DNA from: Gordonia zhaorongruii
Lineage (GTDB): Bacteria; Actinomycetota; Actinomycetes; Mycobacteriales; Mycobacteriaceae
Direction: 5' to 3'
Length of the DNA stretch: 64,000 bases
Assembly (NCBI RefSeq): GCF_007559005.1
Contig: NZ_CP041763.1
Span: 2,698,463-2,762,462, forward strand
The translations under genes were made by a program, and so were the position numbers. Numbering within the stretch: the stretch's first letter is position 1; each line of letters begins with the position of its first letter. The notes beneath the pieces were generated by a model. That model saw only the letters and a program-made list of their open reading frames with translations. It was not told the origin of the DNA and made no database searches. This document shows, one piece after another, positions 27,598-37,441 of the stretch.

Positions 27598-28143
27598 CTA
27601 CAGACCGCCGTTCTGTCGGTTTCGTGAACGCCACAGCGCTTTGTCACGGCAGTAGACGCTGGTGTCCCGGTGCATGAGAGCAATGAGAGCACCGACAGCC
27701 GCGACACCGCCGAGAATCTCGAAGATCATCGCCCACGCAGGGATCTCGACGGCTCCGGCGGAATCGGTGTCAGCGAACAGGGCGACGATGCCGAAGACGA
27801 GCTGCACACTCAAGAAGGCGCTGAACACACCGAGGACCTGCCGAGCCCAGTTCCGTCCGTCCCAGGTGAACTTCATGACGACCACCGTGATCACGATCAG
27901 GATCACCGCCATGATGATCATCGAGAGCACCGCCATCGACGTGGCACTGACGGAGATCGGTTCGCCCTTCTCCTCCATGGAGTCCAGGATCTCCTGGGTG
28001 CGATCGCGCAGCACGCCGTATTGGGCGATGAACGCGATGAGCTCGGCGACGATCACCGCGCACCAGAGTTCCAGCGCCAACCGCACACTGTCTGGGCGGG
28101 TCGGTGCGTCCGACGTTCCGGGCACCGGGTCGATCATGGGCAT
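27598..28143 (-). CDS. Four-helix membrane protein (Rv0513-like)
   Basis: A 181-residue membrane protein with predicted helices at about residues 22-42, 66-92, 101-123 and 131-155, and a basic C-terminus (RDKALWRSRNRQNGGL). The ATG at 28143 has CTGGAGC 5 bases upstream; an internal ATG at 28137 is possible. It lies 19 bases downstream of hemB, the place of Rv0513 after Rv0512. No enzymatic motif is visible. The association with haem synthesis is positional only. Confidence 0.85.
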   Translation of the reverse strand: MPMIDPVPGTSDAPTRPDSVRLALELWCAVIVAELIAFIAQYGVLRDRTQEILDSMEEKGEPISVSATSMAVLSMIIMAVILIVITVVVMKFTWDGRNWARQVLGVFSAFLSVQLVFGIVALFADTDSAGAVEIPAWAMIFEILGGVAAVGALIALMHRDTSVYCRDKALWRSRNRQNGGL

Positions 28144-28162
28144 GTGCTCCAGGGTAGTTCGT

Positions 28163-29143
28163 CTACCTGAGACGTTGTGCAACCTGTACGGCCGCGTACG
28201 TCAGGACGATCGACGCCCCAGCCCGGACGATGGACAGCACCGCCTCATCGAACGCCGCGTCGGCGTCGATCCAGCCGCGTTCACCGGCGGCCGCGATCAT
28301 CGAGTACTCACCGCTCACCTGGTAGGCGGCCACGGGCGCGTCCGTCCGGTCGGCCACATCGCGCACCACATCGAGGTAACTCAACGCGGGCTTGACCATC
28401 ACCATGTCGGCGCCCTCCTCGACATCGGCGAGCAGTTCGCGCGCCGACTCCAGGCGGTTGGCCGGATTCTGCTGGTACGTCCGCCGATCGCCCTGCAGAG
28501 ACGATCCGACGGCTTCGCGGAACGGCCCGTAGAACGCCGATGAGTACTTCGCGGTGTAGGCGAGAATCGCGACGTCGTCAAACCCGGCGTCGTCGAGTGC
28601 CGCACGGATCGCCGCTACCTGGCCGTCCATCATCCCGCTCGGGCCGACCACGTGCGCCCCGGCGCGCGCCTGCGCGACCGCCATCGCCTCGTAGTGCGGC
28701 AGGGTGGCGTCGTTGTCCACGCGGCCTGCGGTGTCGAGGACTCCGCAATGCCCGTGGTCGGTGAACTCATCCAGGCAGGTATCGGCCATCAGGACAGTGG
28801 AGTCCCCCAGATCGGCGCGCAGCGCCCGCAGTCCCCGGTTCAGCACGCCATCGGGGTCGGCGCCCGCCGATCCGACCGCGTCCTTGTCCTCCGGGTCGGG
28901 CACTCCGAACAGCATGAGTCCGCCGACGCCCGCCTCGACCGCTTCGGCCGCGGCGCGCCGCAGCGAATCCGGTGTGTGCTGAACGACACCCGGCATGGAT
29001 CCGATCGCGCGCGGCTCGTCGATGCCGTCCGCGACGAACATCGGGAGTACCAGCTGCGCCGGATCCACCCGGGTCTCGGCCACCAGCCGGCGCATGGACG
29101 GCGTGGTCCGCAGCCGGCGAAGGCGTGTGAACGACGAACTCAT
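28163..29143 (-). CDS. hemB: HemB, porphobilinogen synthase (delta-aminolevulinic acid dehydratase)
   Basis: A 326-residue TIM-barrel enzyme joining two 5-aminolevulinate molecules. Both substrate-binding lysines are visible, in AYTAKYSSAFYGPFREA and MVMVKPALSYLDVV. The metal-site segment reads ADTCLDEFTDHGHCG, keeping two of the three cysteines of classical zinc enzymes, as in other actinobacteria. It starts 12 bases after the hemD stop, in the hemA-hemC-hemD-hemB run. Confidence 0.98.
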   Translation of the reverse strand: MSSSFTRLRRLRTTPSMRRLVAETRVDPAQLVLPMFVADGIDEPRAIGSMPGVVQHTPDSLRRAAAEAVEAGVGGLMLFGVPDPEDKDAVGSAGADPDGVLNRGLRALRADLGDSTVLMADTCLDEFTDHGHCGVLDTAGRVDNDATLPHYEAMAVAQARAGAHVVGPSGMMDGQVAAIRAALDDAGFDDVAILAYTAKYSSAFYGPFREAVGSSLQGDRRTYQQNPANRLESARELLADVEEGADMVMVKPALSYLDVVRDVADRTDAPVAAYQVSGEYSMIAAAGERGWIDADAAFDEAVLSIVRAGASIVLTYAAVQVAQRLR

Positions 29144-29155
29144 GGTGACCTCAGA

Positions 29156-30775
29156 TCACGAACGTGAACGGCGGGACTTCTTGCGCGGAGGCGGAAGGGC
29201 TCCGTCCGCGCGCAGCTGTGCCGCATGCGCGGCCAGTGCATCGACGAGTTCGGGAACGGACGCGTTCTCCGGTCGGACGTCGACGCGCAGGCCGAACTCG
29301 GCCGCCGTCTCCGCGGTTTTCGGACCGATGCACGCGACGATGGTGCGTGCGTGCGGCTTACCTGCGATGCCGACCAGGTTCCGGACCGTCGAACTGGAGG
29401 TGAAGCAGACGGCGTCGAAACCACCGGTCTTGATCATCTCGCGGGTCTCGACGGGCGGCGGCGCGGCGCGCACTGTCCGGTACGCGGTCACGTCGTCGAT
29501 CTCCCAGCCGCGCTCGCGCAGCCCCTCCGAGAGGGTCTCGGTGGCGATGTCCGCGCGGGGCAGCAGGATGCGATCCACCGGATCGAAGACCTCGTCGTAC
29601 GGCGGGAACTCCTCGAGCAGTCCAAGCGACGACTGCTCGCCGCTCGGCAGCAGTTCCGGGGTCACTCCGAACGAGCGGACCTTGTCCGCCGTCGCCTCGC
29701 CGACGCAGGCGATCTTGACGCCCGAGAAGGCGCGGGCGTCGAGCCCGAACTCCTCGAACTTCTCCCAGACCGCGCGGACCGCGTTCGTCGAGGTGAACAC
29801 CACCCACTGGTAGCGGCCGTCGACGAGGCCCTTCACCGCGCGCTCCATCTGCGCCGGGCTGCGCGGCGGCTCGACTGCGATCGTCGGGACCTCGCGCGGG
29901 ATCGCGCCGTGCGATTCGAGCCGCTCGCTCATATCGCCTGCCTGATCCTTGGTGCGCGGCACCAGGACCGTCCAGCCGTACAGTGCGCGCGACTCCCACC
30001 AGGAGAACTTGGTGCGCTGCGACACGACCTTTCCGACGGTGATCACCAGCGCACCGTTCAGTGCGTTGCCCAGGTCGTTGACCGTGGCCAGCGTGGCCTC
30101 GATGGTGCGCTGCGCGCATGTGGTGCCGTTGACGGTGATCGCGACGGGTGTCTGCGGGGCCAGACCGTGCTCGGTCAGCGCACTCGACAGTTCGGCGAGG
30201 TGTCCGGCGGTCGCGTGCAGCACCAGCGGGCCGGGCGCTGCGGCCAGTGCGGCCCAGTCGACATCACCGCGGACGTCGGCGACGGTGTGTCCGGAACCGA
30301 CCGGCATGCCGGCGAAGCTGGGAACGACTGCGGCGGCCGGGATACCGGGGAGCACCTCGAACGACACCGAGGTACGGGCGACGGCGGTGATCTCGGCGAG
30401 AACCGAATCGGCGCTCATCGGATCGCCTGCGACGACACGGACCACGTTGACACCGGTCTTGGCCTCGGCGACGAGAGTCTTCGCAACCTGGGCCGGCTCT
30501 CCGAGCGCCGGACGGATGACGTCGGGTCCCTCCTGGGAGGCTTCGGCCGCGGCTGCCTCGGCAGCCTTGCGGCCCGCCCGTGTCGGCACGGGCTCGGCCT
30601 TGGCGTGCGCTGAACCGATCAGCTCGACCACACCGGCGGGAACGTCGGGGTCGACGAACGCCGACGTCGCGTTCACCAGTATGTTCTGCGCTCGCACGGT
30701 GAGCAGGTCCGGGTTTCCGGGACCCGAACCCACGAACAGGATCCGGCCGGGTTTAGCATTGTTCCTACGGCTCAT
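29156..30775 (-). CDS. hemD: Bifunctional CobA-like / HemD uroporphyrinogen-III synthase
   Basis: A 539-residue fusion. Residues 1-250 resemble uroporphyrinogen-III C-methyltransferase (FVGSGPGNPDLLTVRA at the N-terminus; VLPGIPAAAVVPSFAGMPV), and residues 265-520 are a HemD domain (TVLVPRTKDQAGDMSERL, VVFTSTNAVRAVW, FTSSSTVRNLVG). Canonical methyltransferase motifs are weakened: the GGDP-FxFGRG loop reads VVAGDPMSADS and the T-H-R after IPV is GSG. The synthase step (closing hydroxymethylbilane to uroporphyrinogen III) is therefore secure, the methyltransferase activity less so. A basic tail (PPPRKKSRRSRS) ends the protein. It lies between hemC and hemB. Confidence 0.93.
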   Translation of the reverse strand: MSRRNNAKPGRILFVGSGPGNPDLLTVRAQNILVNATSAFVDPDVPAGVVELIGSAHAKAEPVPTRAGRKAAEAAAAEASQEGPDVIRPALGEPAQVAKTLVAEAKTGVNVVRVVAGDPMSADSVLAEITAVARTSVSFEVLPGIPAAAVVPSFAGMPVGSGHTVADVRGDVDWAALAAAPGPLVLHATAGHLAELSSALTEHGLAPQTPVAITVNGTTCAQRTIEATLATVNDLGNALNGALVITVGKVVSQRTKFSWWESRALYGWTVLVPRTKDQAGDMSERLESHGAIPREVPTIAVEPPRSPAQMERAVKGLVDGRYQWVVFTSTNAVRAVWEKFEEFGLDARAFSGVKIACVGEATADKVRSFGVTPELLPSGEQSSLGLLEEFPPYDEVFDPVDRILLPRADIATETLSEGLRERGWEIDDVTAYRTVRAAPPPVETREMIKTGGFDAVCFTSSSTVRNLVGIAGKPHARTIVACIGPKTAETAAEFGLRVDVRPENASVPELVDALAAHAAQLRADGALPPPRKKSRRSRS

Positions 30776-30897
30776 GCGTTCGCACTCTCCTGCCCCCGCC
30801 CAGGGGGCTGCAGTTCGTTCAACGCCCCGTTGATCCCGGGACGCAGAGTTCTCCTCCTGCCGGAGACTGCAGCCAGAAGTGTCCGGCCCCGCGGTTC

Positions 30898-31842
30898 TCA
30901 GACCTTGGGGACGTACTCTGCCGCGCCGAGTTCCAGCAGTTCGGCGGCGAGATCCTTACCGAGCTGTGCGGCCCGTTCCACCGGGCCCACCGCCGAAGCG
31001 CGAATCACGTCGGATCCGTCCTCGGCCGCCACTCCCGCACGGAGCGAGAGCTCGGCGAAGATGCGCCCGTCCTCGTCGATCGACTCGACCACCTCGGCGA
31101 TCGCACCGACCGGTGCGGTGCATCCGGCCTCGAGGGCCGCCAGCACCGCGCGTTCGGCGTCGACCGCTGCGCGGGTGGACGGATCGTCCAACTCGGCGAG
31201 TATTCTCACCAGTTCGGCATCGTCGGCGAGACACTCGACCGCCAGGGCCCCCTGCGCCGGCGCAGGCAGCATGACCACCGGGTCAAGCGCCTCGGTGACT
31301 TCGTCGGCTCTACCGACTCGCACCAGTCCGGCTCGGGCGACCACCACCGCGTCCAGTTCCCCGTTCGCGACTCTGCCCAACCGAGAGTCAAGGTTGCCTC
31401 TTAGGGGGCGGATTTCCAAACCGAGACCCTGTGCTCTAAGCTGTGCCCCTCGTCGCGGCGACGAGGTACCGATCGTCGAGCCCGGCGGCAGCTCCCCGAG
31501 AACGAGTCCGTCCCGGCTCACCAGCGCATCACGAGGATCCACGCGCTCGGGCACCGCAGCCATCGCGAAATCGGGTTCCGGCGCGGTCGGCAGGTCCTTG
31601 TACGAGTGGATGGCGACGTCGCAGTCGCCGCTCCGCAGCGCCAAGCGGATCGCGGTGGTGAACACGCCGACGCCGATCTGAGCGACCGGAGCACTCGACG
31701 CGTCGCCCGCGGTCTTGATGATGGCCAGTTCGGCCGGATGCCCGTTGGCGGTCAGCCGGTCGGCGATCCCCTGCGCCTGCGTGGTCGCGAGCTTCGATCC
31801 TCGGGTACCGATGCGGATGGGTGATGTCGCGGCGTTAGACAC
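30898..31842 (-). CDS. hemC: HemC, hydroxymethylbilane synthase
   Basis: A 314-residue porphobilinogen deaminase that polymerises four porphobilinogens on a dipyrromethane cofactor. [13 protein letters not shown] opens the domain; the cofactor-binding cysteine is in [11 protein letters not shown] (about C234). SYKDLPT and SSPRRGAQL hold substrate-binding Lys and Arg residues. The GTG at 31842 has AGGACGG 6 bases upstream; a longer frame upstream is antisense-like and basic. It is 64 bases after hemA and 122 bases before hemD. Confidence 0.97.
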   Translation of the reverse strand: MSNAATSPIRIGTRGSKLATTQAQGIADRLTANGHPAELAIIKTAGDASSAPVAQIGVGVFTTAIRLALRSGDCDVAIHSYKDLPTAPEPDFAMAAVPERVDPRDALVSRDGLVLGELPPGSTIGTSSPRRGAQLRAQGLGLEIRPLRGNLDSRLGRVANGELDAVVVARAGLVRVGRADEVTEALDPVVMLPAPAQGALAVECLADDAELVRILAELDDPSTRAAVDAERAVLAALEAGCTAPVGAIAEVVESIDEDGRIFAELSLRAGVAAEDGSDVIRASAVGPVERAAQLGKDLAAELLELGAAEYVPKV

Positions 31843-31906
31843 GTGAACCGTCCTGTTCTGCTCATGCGTTGGTAGTGACGATCGAGGCCGGTCCGTGCCG
31901 GCCCGA

Positions 31907-33271
31907 TCAGCGGGTGTCTTTGTCGCCCCGCACTGCGATGCCCGTCTCGGACGCCGAAACCGATTCGGCCGCACCGGGCTTGAGTTCGAAGAGCTCGCGC
32001 AGCGCTTCCGCGTAATGATCGCCGCGACCATTCGACGCGAGCTGTTTCACCCGGACCGTCGGCGCGTGCAAGAGCTTGTCGGCGACGCGACGCACCGTCT
32101 TGGCCACCTCGTCGCGCTGGCCGCCGTCCAGGTCGGGCAGGCGGGACTGCAACCGGAGGATCTCGGCCTCCACCACGTCTGCTGCACGCTGGCGCAGTGC
32201 GGCCACCGTGGGCGTCACCTCGGCCTGACGCTGGACTGCCAGGTAGTCCGCAAGCTCGCCGTTCACGATGGCGCGCGCAGCGACCGCGTCGTCGTGGGCC
32301 GCCTTCGTCTCCTCGTCGCCGCGCAGGCTCTCGATGTCGACGACGTGGACTCCGGGCAGCCGCGCGACGGCGGTGTCGACGTCGCGCGGAACTCCGAGGT
32401 CGCAGATCATCAGGGGTGCCGCATTGGCACGTCGAGTGAGCGCCGAATGCACCTCCCCCACTCCGATGACCGCGCTGACCGATCCGGTGCAGGTGACGAC
32501 GAAGTCAGCGTCCGTCATCGCGCGGGCCAGATCGTCGAACGTGGCGCCCGCCGCGGTCACGCCGTAGCGCTCGGCGACTCCTTCCGCCAGCTCGGTCGCC
32601 CGATCGGCGGTCCGGTTGACGATCGTGATCTCCTCGATCCCGTCGCGTGCGAGCTGACTGGTGGCGAGCGATCCCATAGCGCCCGCACCGATCACCACGG
32701 CCTTTCGCGCCGGCGGGAGACCGGCGCCGTCGCTCGCGTCTCGGACCGCACGGGCCCGGTTCAGCGCGACCGACACCACCGATGCGCCGGCACGGTCGAT
32801 CCCGGTCTCGTGGTGGACGCGTTTACCGACCCGCAGGGCCTGCTGGGCGAGTTCGTGAAGCGTGCTGCCCGCCGACTTGTTGGCGTCGGCCTCCGTGTAC
32901 GCCGAGCGAATCTGTCCGAGGATCTGCTGCTCGCCGACGACCATCGAGTCGAGGCCCGCGGCGACCGTGAACAGATGCTCCACGGCGGCCTCGGAATAGC
33001 GCACGTACGCGTGCCCGGTGAGTTCCGCGACGTTCATCCCGGTATGAGCACCGAATACGTCACCGACCGCCTCGAGCGCCGGGTGGAACGCCTCCACCAC
33101 CGCGTAGACCTCGACACGGTTGCAGGTGGAGACCAGCATCGCCTCCGACACTGCGGGCGACCGGACCAGTGATTCCACGATCTTCGGGCGGTCGTGCTCC
33201 GAGACGGTGAGCCGTTCGAGGACCGACACCGGAGCGCTCCGATGGGACACCCCGAACAACAAGACACTCAC
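31907..33271 (-). CDS. hemA: HemA, glutamyl-tRNA reductase
   Basis: A 454-residue NADPH enzyme that reduces glutamyl-tRNA to glutamate-1-semialdehyde, the entry to haem. The catalytic cysteine is C50 in [12 protein letters not shown]; the NADPH-binding loop is [11 protein letters not shown]; the C-terminal dimerisation region has [11 protein letters not shown]. The GTG at 33271 gives [15 protein letters not shown], matching the M. tuberculosis start; an in-frame GTG at 33307 would add 12 residues. With HemL it makes 5-aminolevulinate by the C5 route. Confidence 0.97.
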   Translation of the reverse strand: MSVLLFGVSHRSAPVSVLERLTVSEHDRPKIVESLVRSPAVSEAMLVSTCNRVEVYAVVEAFHPALEAVGDVFGAHTGMNVAELTGHAYVRYSEAAVEHLFTVAAGLDSMVVGEQQILGQIRSAYTEADANKSAGSTLHELAQQALRVGKRVHHETGIDRAGASVVSVALNRARAVRDASDGAGLPPARKAVVIGAGAMGSLATSQLARDGIEEITIVNRTADRATELAEGVAERYGVTAAGATFDDLARAMTDADFVVTCTGSVSAVIGVGEVHSALTRRANAAPLMICDLGVPRDVDTAVARLPGVHVVDIESLRGDEETKAAHDDAVAARAIVNGELADYLAVQRQAEVTPTVAALRQRAADVVEAEILRLQSRLPDLDGGQRDEVAKTVRRVADKLLHAPTVRVKQLASNGRGDHYAEALRELFELKPGAAESVSASETGIAVRGDKDTR

Positions 33272-33439
33272 TGCATCGTCCGTTTCCAGCCCATCGACCC
33301 GCGGCACCCCGGTGGTGTCGATGCGATGGGCACATGTGGTTCCAGGCTAGTTCACTTGATCGCCCGTTGACACGTCGACCGCATCACTCCGGGCAGAAAG
33401 CCGGTCGCACCGACTGGAAACCCGTCGTATGCCGGGCCG

Positions 33440-33700
33440 TCACCTGCGAGCATCGAGGTCGGCGCGGAGCTGCGGTTCGTCGACCTCCCAGTAACTGTGC
33501 TCCTCGCCGTCGAGCACCACCACCGGCACCCGATCGCCGTACTCGGCGCGCAGCTGAGGCCGACCTTCGGCAGCCGCCTCGTCGACGTCCACGAGCCGCG
33601 CCACGAGTCCGTAGTCGGCGAGGACTCGCTCCAGGTGCGCGGCAGCAGCCGCGCACATCGCGCATCCTGCACGGGTCATCAGTTCCACTTCTGCGTTCAT
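33440..33700 (-). CDS. Glutaredoxin/thioredoxin-fold protein with CAMC site (Rv0508-like)
   Basis: An 86-residue single-domain protein. The redox motif is [10 protein letters not shown] (C-x-x-C at about residues 13-16), with the cis-proline in [10 protein letters not shown]. The family corresponds to glutaredoxin-like Rv0508, upstream of hemA in mycobacteria. The gene is 168 bases upstream of hemA. A role in thiol redox control fits the fold; since these organisms use mycothiol, it may act as a mycoredoxin-like or thioredoxin-dependent protein, which is inference. Confidence 0.9.
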   Translation of the reverse strand: MNAEVELMTRAGCAMCAAAAAHLERVLADYGLVARLVDVDEAAAEGRPQLRAEYGDRVPVVVLDGEEHSYWEVDEPQLRADLDARR

Positions 33701-33912
33701 GTCAGCGATCTTCCGTTCAGCGATCTTCCGCTTCCGAGCGCGGGTCCGAGCTGCCGGTGCGGACGTACCGAGACGACCGGAACCGACAGCTGATCAAAGT
33801 ACGCCACCCGAACGGGACTCGCATACCGGTCGACGCGCACTCCTCGGGCCGCAGGATAGGCTGGACTGGATCCACGGTGGAGGCAGCGATCGTGACGAAT
33901 GGGAGGTGGCCG

Positions 33913-35085
33913 ATGAGCCGCGAATCGAATGATCCCGATCATGAGACCAACCCAGAGGACAGCGAAGCCGAAGCGGACCTGAACGAGGCCCGCGAGTTGG
34001 AGGCGGAGCAGTTCGACGTCCATCTGGATGACGATTCGCTCTCGGACGACGTCCTGCTCGATCGAGACGGCGCCCCCATCCCGGGGACGGGCGACGACAC
34101 CACGAGCAGCGGTGACACGGGCACCCCCGGGGTCGACGACGAGAAGCGCGCCGAGGAGCTCCATCGGATGAGCGCGTGGCTGACCGCACGCGCCGGACGG
34201 TTCCGGCAGACGGCGGAGGAGCTTCGCCAGACCCTCGCAGGTGAGGCGTCCGCCAAGGCCGCGATCGAATCACTCGGCAGTCGCATACGCGTCGATGTGC
34301 CCGGTGAGCAACGCGACCTCACCGCCGCGGCCTTCTTCGACGTCGACAACACCCTGGTGCACGGCGCCTCCATCGTCCTGTTCGCACGCGGGCTCGCCTC
34401 CCGCAAGTACTTCGCGTACGGGGACATCATGAGTTTCGCCTGGCAGCAGGCCAAGTTCCAGCTGACCGGCAAGGAGAACGCCGACGACGTCGCCTCGGGC
34501 AAGGACCGGGCACTGTCGTTCATCGCCGGCCGCGAGACGTCCGAACTCGTCGAACTTGGCGAGGACATCTTCGACGAGTACATCGCGGAGAAGATCTGGC
34601 CCGGTACGGCGGCGCTCGCCCAGCGGCATCTGGATGCCGGGCAGCAGGTGTGGCTGGTGACGGCGACACCGGTCCAGCTCGCGCAGACCATCGCTACCCG
34701 TCTCGGCCTGACCGGTGCTCTCGGCACCGTGGCCGAGAGCGTCGACGGACGCTTCACCGGCCGCCTCGTCGGCGACATCCTGCACGGTCCGGGCAAGGCG
34801 CACGCCGTCCGCTCCATCGCGGTGCGCGAGGGGCTGGACCTGAAGCGCTGCACGGCGTACTCCGACTCGCACAACGACGTTCCGATGCTCTCGCTCGTCG
34901 GCACGGCCGTCGCCATCAACCCGGATGCGGATCTGCGTGACATCGCACGGGTGCGCGGGTGGGAGCAGTACGACTTCCGGACCGCCCGCAAGGCCGCGAA
35001 GTACGGCGTCCGGTCGGCCATGGTCCTCGGCGCTGCAGGCGGCGTGGCTGCAGCGGCGTCGCGGGCCATCCGCCACAGCAGGTAG
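33913..35085 (+). CDS. HAD-IB hydrolase with long acidic N-terminus (SerB1-like)
   Basis: A 390-residue protein. Residues 1-140 are acidic and probably disordered, ending in a helical stretch ([15 protein letters not shown]). The HAD core starts at [13 protein letters not shown] (D-x-D nucleophile motif), continues with [10 protein letters not shown] (motif II) and [11 protein letters not shown] (motif IV). A short hydrophobic segment near the C-terminus ([15 protein letters not shown]) precedes a basic end. GGGAGG 6 bases upstream supports ATG 33913. Homologous to Rv0505c (SerB1), annotated phosphoserine phosphatase; acyl-phosphate or lipid substrates are equally possible. Confidence 0.88.
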   Translation: MSRESNDPDHETNPEDSEAEADLNEARELEAEQFDVHLDDDSLSDDVLLDRDGAPIPGTGDDTTSSGDTGTPGVDDEKRAEELHRMSAWLTARAGRFRQTAEELRQTLAGEASAKAAIESLGSRIRVDVPGEQRDLTAAAFFDVDNTLVHGASIVLFARGLASRKYFAYGDIMSFAWQQAKFQLTGKENADDVASGKDRALSFIAGRETSELVELGEDIFDEYIAEKIWPGTAALAQRHLDAGQQVWLVTATPVQLAQTIATRLGLTGALGTVAESVDGRFTGRLVGDILHGPGKAHAVRSIAVREGLDLKRCTAYSDSHNDVPMLSLVGTAVAINPDADLRDIARVRGWEQYDFRTARKAAKYGVRSAMVLGAAGGVAAAASRAIRHSR

Positions 35086-35147
35086 AAGGCTGCGCAACAG
35101 CGGGATGCAACCGGGGTCGGCGCAGACGCAGACGATCGAACCGGGGG

Positions 35148-36224
35148 TCAGCCCAGGTAGACGCTGCCGCGCCGACTCAGCATGCGGAAGAGCGTCTGCT
35201 GAATCTCTTCCCGCACATGATCGGTGAGGTCGAAGACCACCATCGGGTCATCTGCCGACGAGTCGTCGTACGCCTCGGTCTCGATCGGCTTCCCGAAGTG
35301 GATGTGCCACTTGGACGGCAGCGGGATCATGCCGAGCGGCCCGAGCCACGGGAACAACGGCGTCACCGGGAAGTACGGCATGCCGACGGCCTTCGCGAAC
35401 GGCTTCAGATCGGCCATCATCGGGTAGATCTCCTCCGAGCCGACGATCGACACCGGGATGATCGGCGCTTTGCTGCGGATCGCCGTGGTCACGAATCCGC
35501 CTCGCCCGAACCGCTGCAACTTGTAGCGGTCCTTGTACAGCTTGCCGATGCCCTTGAATCCCTCGGGCCACACCGCGGTCAGCTCACCGGCCCGCAACAG
35601 CGCCTCGGCATCGGAGTTGCAGGCGAGAGTCGCGCCGACGCGACGCGCCAGATCACTGACCACCGGGGTCTCGAAGGCCATATCGGCAGCGAGGATTCGC
35701 AGATAGCGCTCATTGGGGTGGTTATCGCGAACGGCGAGCGAGGTGATGACCGCGTCCACCGGAATCGTGCCGGCGTGATTCGCCACCAGCAGCGCTCCGC
35801 CCTGCGACGGAAGGTTCTCGACTCCGGTCACCTCGACGCGGAACCACTTCTGATACACCTGCCGGACTGCGGGAAACCACACCGACTCCGTGAAATGCGG
35901 ATCGAAACCGAAATCGTCGACCGTGTAATCACCGGTCATGCGCTCCCGGATGAAACCGGACGTCGCGATCAGCGAATCGGCCACGGCCCCGCGAAGGCCA
36001 CCGAGGCTGAACAGCGGCGAGTTGCGAACGGGCGCGGTCGACGACGGCACCGGCTCGTCGGCGACCTCGATGCCATCGTGGATCGGCGTCACCTGCGCCG
36101 CCGGCCGTCCGAACCCATCGGTGCTGGGGTGCCCGACGGCGCTCCGGTTCCCTCCCCTGGGGTCCGTGTACAGCGCGATGACCTTCGCAGTCCTCGAGTC
36201 GTTCGGCTTCTGCTCCGCTGCCAC
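35148..36224 (-). CDS. 1-acylglycerol-phosphate O-acyltransferase family protein (Rv0502-like)
   Basis: A 358-residue PlsC-type acyltransferase. The catalytic H-x4-D is in VANHAGTIPVD and the acceptor-binding block is VWPEGFKGIGK. About 110 N-terminal residues are polar and low-complexity. It starts at GTG 36224 (VAAEQKPNDS). Likely acylates a lysophospholipid or similar lipid at the membrane. It is next to the epimerase (91 bases apart), as Rv0502 follows Rv0501. Confidence 0.9.
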   Translation of the reverse strand: MAAEQKPNDSRTAKVIALYTDPRGGNRSAVGHPSTDGFGRPAAQVTPIHDGIEVADEPVPSSTAPVRNSPLFSLGGLRGAVADSLIATSGFIRERMTGDYTVDDFGFDPHFTESVWFPAVRQVYQKWFRVEVTGVENLPSQGGALLVANHAGTIPVDAVITSLAVRDNHPNERYLRILAADMAFETPVVSDLARRVGATLACNSDAEALLRAGELTAVWPEGFKGIGKLYKDRYKLQRFGRGGFVTTAIRSKAPIIPVSIVGSEEIYPMMADLKPFAKAVGMPYFPVTPLFPWLGPLGMIPLPSKWHIHFGKPIETEAYDDSSADDPMVVFDLTDHVREEIQQTLFRMLSRRGSVYLG

Positions 36225-36315
36225 CCTGCCCTCTCCCCACGCACATGTCGACGGCCGGAATCACGCGTCGAAATAGGATAATCGTCGCTTCACATACTAC
36301 GTGCGGACCGCCTCG

Positions 36316-37383
36316 TCATTGCAGTGCAGTGGCGGTTGCCACAGCACGGCCTTCGAGCTCACGCCACGTACCTGCGGTGATCACCGGGGACGTCTTTCCG
36401 CGTGCGATGAAGTCATCGAGAGTCTGCATCGATGTGTACTTGGGCTCGAAGCCCAGCTCGGTCCGCATGCGCGTGTTATCGACCACTCGCCCGTACGACA
36501 GGTACGGGGTGTGCGACGACCTCATCACCGGCAGACGTCCGTCCTGCAGCACACCGACCAGTGGCGGGACCAGGCTGGACAGGACCGGCAACTGCACGTG
36601 TCCCGACCGGTGAACCGCTTGAGCGAGGCTGACGACACCGTCGCCCGCGATGTTGAAGGTGCCGGGACTCGGATTGATCGTCGCGTACTCGATCGCTGCG
36701 AGAGCATCCTCCTCGTGCAGGAACTGGAGTCGCGGCGAGAACCCGAACACGCTCGGCACGATCGGCATCGACAGGTACGAGCCCATCTGCGACCGGACAC
36801 GGGGTCCGAGCATCGACTGGTACCGCAGGATGGTGACGTCGATGTCCTGACGACGGCGGGCCAGGCCGCGCACGTACCCCTCGACATCTATGAGATCCCG
36901 TCCGTAGCCGCCACGCGGCTCCCGGGTGGGCCGCGTGGCCTCGGTGAAGCGGCCGGGATCGCCTGCCGAGGCGCCGTACACCTGAGCCGTGGACCGCAGG
37001 ATCAGCCGCTTGACCGATGGGCTGCGCTGGCATGCGGCGCACACCTGCATCGATCCGACGACGTTGAGTTCCTTGATCGCCGAGGAGTGCCCGACGCTGT
37101 CCATGATCGACGGCGCCGCGTGGACGACCGTGTCGACGTTGTAGTTGGCGATCGCCTTGGCCACGGACGGCCTGCGGATGTCGAGACGGAGGAACTCCGC
37201 TCGGCCCATCCGGCGCATGAGGTCCTTGCGCGGAACTCGCGAATCGACCGCGACCACGCGCTCGATCGACGGATTCGCGGCCAGCCTGGCAACCAGGTAG
37301 CCGCCGAGGAACGTGGAGGCCCCGGTCACCAGGACCGAGCGCGGCTGCGTAGAGGCGTCGGCGTTCAGCGCGTCGTCGGACAT
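36316..37383 (-). CDS. NAD-dependent epimerase/dehydratase (extended SDR, Rv0501-like)
   Basis: A 355-residue extended short-chain dehydrogenase. The nucleotide-binding G-x-x-G-x-x-G is VTGASTFLGGYLV near residue 20; LRSTAQVYGAS contains the S/T-x-Y region, but the usual YxxxK is not obvious, with YGRDLIDVEGY the nearest candidate, so classic epimerase catalysis is uncertain. Mycobacterial Rv0501 is named GalE2. It is transcribed away from bS22 and probably with it. Confidence 0.85.
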   Translation of the reverse strand: MSDDALNADASTQPRSVLVTGASTFLGGYLVARLAANPSIERVVAVDSRVPRKDLMRRMGRAEFLRLDIRRPSVAKAIANYNVDTVVHAAPSIMDSVGHSSAIKELNVVGSMQVCAACQRSPSVKRLILRSTAQVYGASAGDPGRFTEATRPTREPRGGYGRDLIDVEGYVRGLARRRQDIDVTILRYQSMLGPRVRSQMGSYLSMPIVPSVFGFSPRLQFLHEEDALAAIEYATINPSPGTFNIAGDGVVSLAQAVHRSGHVQLPVLSSLVPPLVGVLQDGRLPVMRSSHTPYLSYGRVVDNTRMRTELGFEPKYTSMQTLDDFIARGKTSPVITAGTWRELEGRAVATATALQ

Positions 37384-37410
37384 GGCACCAGACTAGCCCC
37401 TGGAAACGAA

Positions 37411-37434
37411 GGAACCCGCCCGGTGGGGGCGGGT
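37411..37434 (-). terminator. Probable terminator after the bS22 gene
   Basis: ACCCGCCC (37414-37421) pairs with GGGCGGGT (37427-37434) around a 5-base loop, with GG/CC extensions outside. Reading on the minus strand, the hairpin is followed by an imperfect pyrimidine stretch (TTCCTTCGTTTCC). It starts about 7 bases after the bS22 stop codon. Confidence 0.6.
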
Positions 37435-37441
37435 CCATCGA

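Noticed and set aside
29225..30613. 462-codon frame antisense to hemD
   Set aside because: Antisense shadow; no ribosome site or family similarity, while HemD motifs are intact on the minus strand.
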